Shown: positions 60,097-64,000 of the stretch, piece by piece
Layout of the letters: every line of letters begins with the position of its first letter
Numbering within the stretch: position 1 is the first letter of the stretch
Assembly: GCA_003228095.2 (NCBI GenBank)
Contig: QGNM01000003.1
Location: 24,266 to 88,265 of the forward strand
Origin: Chloroflexota bacterium
GTDB taxonomy: Bacteria; Chloroflexota; Dehalococcoidia; Lucifugimonadales; UBA2962
Direction: 5' to 3'
Length of the DNA stretch: 64,000 bases
Translations under genes and position numbers: made by a program
The notes under the pieces: model-generated
Database searches by the model: none
Seen by the model: only the letters and a program-made list of their open reading frames with translations
What the model was told of the DNA's origin: nothing

Positions 60097-61608
60097 TTAA
60101 GTCAAAGTACTTGCTATACGCTCAGCAACCATTGCTACTGGTATATTAGTATTTCCTCTTGGAACATTAGGCATTATGGATGCATCAACTACATATAAAT
60201 TATCCATGCCGTGTACTTTACACATATTATCTACCACTGCTTTTGAATCAGAAACAGGACCCATCTTGCATGTTCCCACAGGATGATAGTAGTGGTATGC
60301 TGAGTCACGAATATCATTGAGAGAGACTACCTTAGAAGTTTCTAGTAGTTCGTCACCGATTAACTCGGAAAGCTCTTTTTGTTGTGATAATTCTCTGATA
60401 AGTTCTAACCCCTCCATTAAAACCGTAATATCTTTATCTCCGGGATCGTTTAAATATCCTTGATCGATTATTGGTAGTCCAAGTGGGTTGGCGCTGTTAA
60501 GGGATAAATATCCTCGTGATATAGGAGCCATATTAGCCGAATAAATTTCGCAATCCCATTTGCCGTTTATGTTCACAGTGGGCCAAGTCACTGGATATAC
60601 ATGTAAATCAAAACCTTCTTTGCAATTTTTACTACGGGTCTTAGCTATAGTCTGTTCGCTATATACGGTATTTCCGTTTTGCTTAAACTCGCCCATTAAG
60701 TTTGATAATAAATTAGTCCCCTCAAATTTTAAATTTATAGATGGATGATCATGTAGATTTTCACCGACGCCCGAGAGGTTTATATAGGGCTTAATTCCTA
60801 ACTCAGATAAACTTGATGCGCTACCAATTCCAGAGCGCATAAGAATACAGGGAGACTCATAAGTCCCTCCAGAAACAATTATTCTGTCAGCAGAAATATT
60901 AATACGCCTTTTATTTATAATGGTGTCGACTGAGGTTGCCTTGTTGCTATTTATATTGATTTTGTTGACTAATGCATCTGCCACAATCGTTAAATAACCG
61001 TTTTCTCGCACTGGATCCAGATATCCAAATGCTGCATTAAACCGTTCTCCGTTTAAGCTATTCACAGGGCAAATGTCGACTCCACGATCTTCATATAAAT
61101 CGTTTAAATTATTTGTTCGAGGTATGCCGATTTTTACTATTGAGTTGACACATGCTTGATGAAAGGGAGTAATTTCTGATTTCTTAAAATCTCGAACACC
61201 TAAGCCTTTATTTGCTTTACTGAAAAATGGCAACACCTCTTTTGTTGACCAGCCCTTATTTCCGTAAGATTCCCAAGTGTCATAATCAACATGACTGCCC
61301 CATATTGCAATACACCCATTATGAGAGGAGCAACCCCCGATTACCTTAGCTCTCTCTAGGTTATGGTTAGGTTTGCCATTTTGGCTTGAGCTCTTATACC
61401 CCCAATCATGAGTTTCTCCAATGACCGTCCCGTTAAGTAGGTCAGAGGGCCAATTTTTATCTTGAAATGAGCCATAATCTGGCCCTGCTTCTAATAAAAC
61501 TACTTTTTGATTTAAGCGGCTAGCTAGTCGACCGGCAATTATTGATCCGGCAGTTCCACCACCAATGACTAATGTGTCTGCGTGTTTAGGTATACTTGAC
61601 AATTCCAT
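60097..61608 (-). CDS. GMC-family FAD-dependent oxidoreductase (choline dehydrogenase-like)
   Basis: ADTLVIGGGTAGSIIAGRLASRLNQKVVLLEAG, VIGGCSSHNGCIAIWG, YHPVGTCKMGP, DASIMPNVPRGNTNIPVAMVAERIA. Confidence 0.93.
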   Translation of the reverse strand: MELSSIPKHADTLVIGGGTAGSIIAGRLASRLNQKVVLLEAGPDYGSFQDKNWPSDLLNGTVIGETHDWGYKSSSQNGKPNHNLERAKVIGGCSSHNGCIAIWGSHVDYDTWESYGNKGWSTKEVLPFFSKANKGLGVRDFKKSEITPFHQACVNSIVKIGIPRTNNLNDLYEDRGVDICPVNSLNGERFNAAFGYLDPVRENGYLTIVADALVNKININSNKATSVDTIINKRRINISADRIIVSGGTYESPCILMRSGIGSASSLSELGIKPYINLSGVGENLHDHPSINLKFEGTNLLSNLMGEFKQNGNTVYSEQTIAKTRSKNCKEGFDLHVYPVTWPTVNINGKWDCEIYSANMAPISRGYLSLNSANPLGLPIIDQGYLNDPGDKDITVLMEGLELIRELSQQKELSELIGDELLETSKVVSLNDIRDSAYHYYHPVGTCKMGPVSDSKAVVDNMCKVHGMDNLYVVDASIMPNVPRGNTNIPVAMVAERIASTLT

Positions 61609-61756
61609 AATTTACCTTTTTTATTTAAGTTGTAAAGAAATAATTCTAAAACTATGATTATGCAGGATATTGTTAAATTTAACATATTGATAGTGAATCG
61701 AAAAATAACCTATGTTAAATGTGATAGTTTATTTCCTAACTTAGGAGAAGGAATAG

Positions 61757-62878
61757 TTGAAGTCGTCTATTAATGTAGCTGTAATTGGTGGTGGCATCAT
61801 TGGGGCTTCCACAGCATTCCATCTTTCCCAGATGGGCGCGCGAGTGACAGTTTTTGAGAAGGAACAACCGGCATCTGGTGCTAGTGGACATTCCTTTGCA
61901 TGGATTAATTCTTTTAATAAATTTCCTCGATCCTACCATGAGCTTAATCATGACTCTGTAGAACGTTGGCCTCGTTTTGAAAGATTGTTAAATCAAGATA
62001 TTGGTTTGAAATGGGGAGGAAATGTTACTGTTGCGACTGATGCGACAAGCGGAAACATGCTTGCTCAAGATGTTAAACGATTACAAATCTGGGGCTATCC
62101 ATCTAAATTGATAACCAAGAAAGAACTGCTTCGGCTTGAACCGTCATTAAAAATACATAAAATCTCCTCTGCGGCGTATACCTGGTCAGAGGGACACGTA
62201 ATCACAGACAAAGTTATTCGCGCCTGTATGAGTAGCATTCTTTCAAATAGTGGAAAAGTATTGTTACAGACTCGAGTGGACTCTATTAGCCAAGATGTGT
62301 CAGGAGCTTCTGTAGTAGTTGGTAGGAAAATTTATAAATTTGATATGGTGGTAGTTGCTGCAGGCGTAAATACAAGTCAATTCTCTGAATCATGTGGGAT
62401 TAATTTGCCTCAACGTGTTAGCCCAGGAGTAGTCATTAAGACTAATCCTTTGCCTCAGATTCTAAAGTCATTGTCTGTACTACAGATTGTTAATAGTGAA
62501 GGCCAAATTAATCAAATACACTTTAGGCAAAGTACTGATGGGGTAGTTATGATTGGTACAGGTAGCCAAGAACATGAAACGACAGACGATTCGTTAGAGC
62601 ATGCTGAGAAATTGATAAATGAAACTTCTAGGTATATACCTGAATTGCAAAACGTCAGACCGATTAGAGTACCGGTTGGGTATCGCCCAATGCCAATGGA
62701 TGAACTTCCAGTTATAGGGTCCACTCCTAAAACACCTAATATTTATTTTCTGTTGATGCATAGTGGTGTGACATTAGCACCGATAGTAGGAGAACTAGCA
62801 TCAATGGAGATTGTAGGAAACCTCAAGGTAGAATGCTTGTCCGCTTTTAGACCTTCGAGATTCGGGCAGAAAAATTGA
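61757..62878 (+). CDS. DAO-family FAD-dependent oxidoreductase
   Basis: INVAVIGGGIIGASTAFHLSQMGARVTVFEKEQPASGASGHSFAWINS; C-terminal PVGYRPMPMDELPVIGSTPKTPNIYFLLMHSGVTLAPIVGEL. Confidence 0.92.
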   Translation: MKSSINVAVIGGGIIGASTAFHLSQMGARVTVFEKEQPASGASGHSFAWINSFNKFPRSYHELNHDSVERWPRFERLLNQDIGLKWGGNVTVATDATSGNMLAQDVKRLQIWGYPSKLITKKELLRLEPSLKIHKISSAAYTWSEGHVITDKVIRACMSSILSNSGKVLLQTRVDSISQDVSGASVVVGRKIYKFDMVVVAAGVNTSQFSESCGINLPQRVSPGVVIKTNPLPQILKSLSVLQIVNSEGQINQIHFRQSTDGVVMIGTGSQEHETTDDSLEHAEKLINETSRYIPELQNVRPIRVPVGYRPMPMDELPVIGSTPKTPNIYFLLMHSGVTLAPIVGELASMEIVGNLKVECLSAFRPSRFGQKN

Positions 62879-63001
62879 TGATCCAATAATTGTCACGGTA
62901 TAAAAATGGTTTTAAATAGTCCAAAAAGAAGGATTATAAAGTGACGAATAGTTGGATAATCCGATCATAGTTATAGGTTTATCTGCAAAGGAGGTAATTT
63001 A

Positions 63002-63697
63002 ATGCGGCAATCAATATTCGTTTGGATTTCAGTTGTTATAGCAGGGTTTGTAGGACTTTCTTTATTTTTAACGATTTCTTCAGTTAATTTGTCAGAAAAC
63101 AATGTCGAGCAGCAATTGGCTTTGGCGAGCCAAAGTGCGGGAGAGGGAATACAAGTTCATGGGAACTGGGAAGTAGAAATATATGATCTAAATGGTGATT
63201 TGTTTGAAAGACGTGTTTTCCAGAATGATTTAACTACAGAAGCAAAGCCCATATTGATAGATTTTTTGAGAGCATCATGGCCTGAGACTCATGGAGTTAC
63301 GAAATGGGATCTGTTTGGCTACGGATATGAGATGAATGGAGTTCCGTATCAACCTTGGAATTCAGGAGATTTAGACGGGCTACTTCGTTATGATGAGAGC
63401 GAACTTGCTGAATCTGATGTCATAACTGTTTTCACGTCTAAGGATGATACTGGTGCTGATTGTGATAATACAACTGAGACTTCATCGGTTGGTGGGACTT
63501 TAATTATGCTTTCAATCTCATGCAGTTTTAATCAAGATGCCAATATAGGGTACTTTACAACATATTTCGAATATTATGTTTCGACTCCAATTGAGGATTT
63601 TAAATATAAGAAGTATCTTACATATAAGAGGCTAGACCCCATAATTGTTCTAGCTGGTCAAAAAGTTTCGGTCAACATGACCATTTCTTTCGAATAA
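63002..63697 (+). CDS. Hypothetical membrane-anchored/exported protein
   Basis: Strong AAGGAGGT Shine-Dalgarno; N-terminal TM (IFVWISVVIAGFVGLSLFLTI) then GNWEVEIYDLNGDLFERRVFQNDLTTEAKPILIDFL. Confidence 0.7.
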   Translation: MRQSIFVWISVVIAGFVGLSLFLTISSVNLSENNVEQQLALASQSAGEGIQVHGNWEVEIYDLNGDLFERRVFQNDLTTEAKPILIDFLRASWPETHGVTKWDLFGYGYEMNGVPYQPWNSGDLDGLLRYDESELAESDVITVFTSKDDTGADCDNTTETSSVGGTLIMLSISCSFNQDANIGYFTTYFEYYVSTPIEDFKYKKYLTYKRLDPIIVLAGQKVSVNMTISFE

Positions 63698-63700
63698 ATA

Positions 63701-64000
63701 ATGATTAGACTTCTACTTTCACTATTTATATTTGCCTTGTTCTCACTTGTTTCAAATTCTGTAGTTTTTGCAGAGGAACCTGACATTGAGATCAACATAA
63801 ACGAGACAATCTCTGTAGGGGACACCGGAAATACTGAGAAAGAGTTCTTTAAAGAAGAAATTCAGGTCACTGAAGCTTTGATGCCAGACACTGATGTAAT
63901 CGAAGAGTCAATTGACTTAGTTGACGAGGTCGATGTGGAGGTTTTTGGCGAGCCGATTAAAGTTGAAACAGAGGTTAGTCTTGAATCAGACGAAAACACA
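63701..64000 (+). CDS. Hypothetical secreted acidic protein, partial at window edge
   Basis: MIRLLLSLFIFALFSLVSNSVVFAEEPDIEININ...: signal peptide then Glu/Asp-rich sequence; open to position 64000. Confidence 0.65.
   Translation, partial: MIRLLLSLFIFALFSLVSNSVVFAEEPDIEININETISVGDTGNTEKEFFKEEIQVTEALMPDTDVIEESIDLVDEVDVEVFGEPIKVETEVSLESDENT

Overview
The window is about 64 kb of AT-rich bacterial chromosome. Gene content suggests a marine Chloroflexota (SAR202/Dehalococcoidia-like) genome, but that placement is inference from gene families only. It is densely coding and mostly housekeeping: polA, metK/ahcY/mtnP under a SAM-I riboswitch, cofC/cofD, a full aa3/caa3 cytochrome oxidase operon, thrS-infC-rpmI-rplT, rnc, glyA, tmk, pdxST, gap, eno, recO/recR/ybaB/dnaX/ybeY and hflKC. 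It also carries two tRNAs and several oxidoreductases and hypotheticals. I saw no CRISPR array, rRNA, prophage or IS element. Main points for a second look: (1) a DsbA/FrnE-like gene whose active-site Cys codon is an in-frame TGA, followed 21 nt later by a small GC-rich hairpin with a GUGU loop, which makes a selenocysteine candidate missed by ORF calling; (2) a canonical A_AAA_AAG slippery heptamer in dnaX with a -1 frame stop seven codons after the slip site; (3) polA split into exonuclease and polymerase ORFs by an apparent 1-nt shift; (4) a SAM-I riboswitch heading a methyl-cycle operon that starts with an unknown 133-aa protein; (5) a locus with MshA-, MshB- and MshD-like enzymes; (6) a GreA-type factor fused to an integrase-like SAM/core-binding domain; (7) a decaying DUF503 pseudogene.
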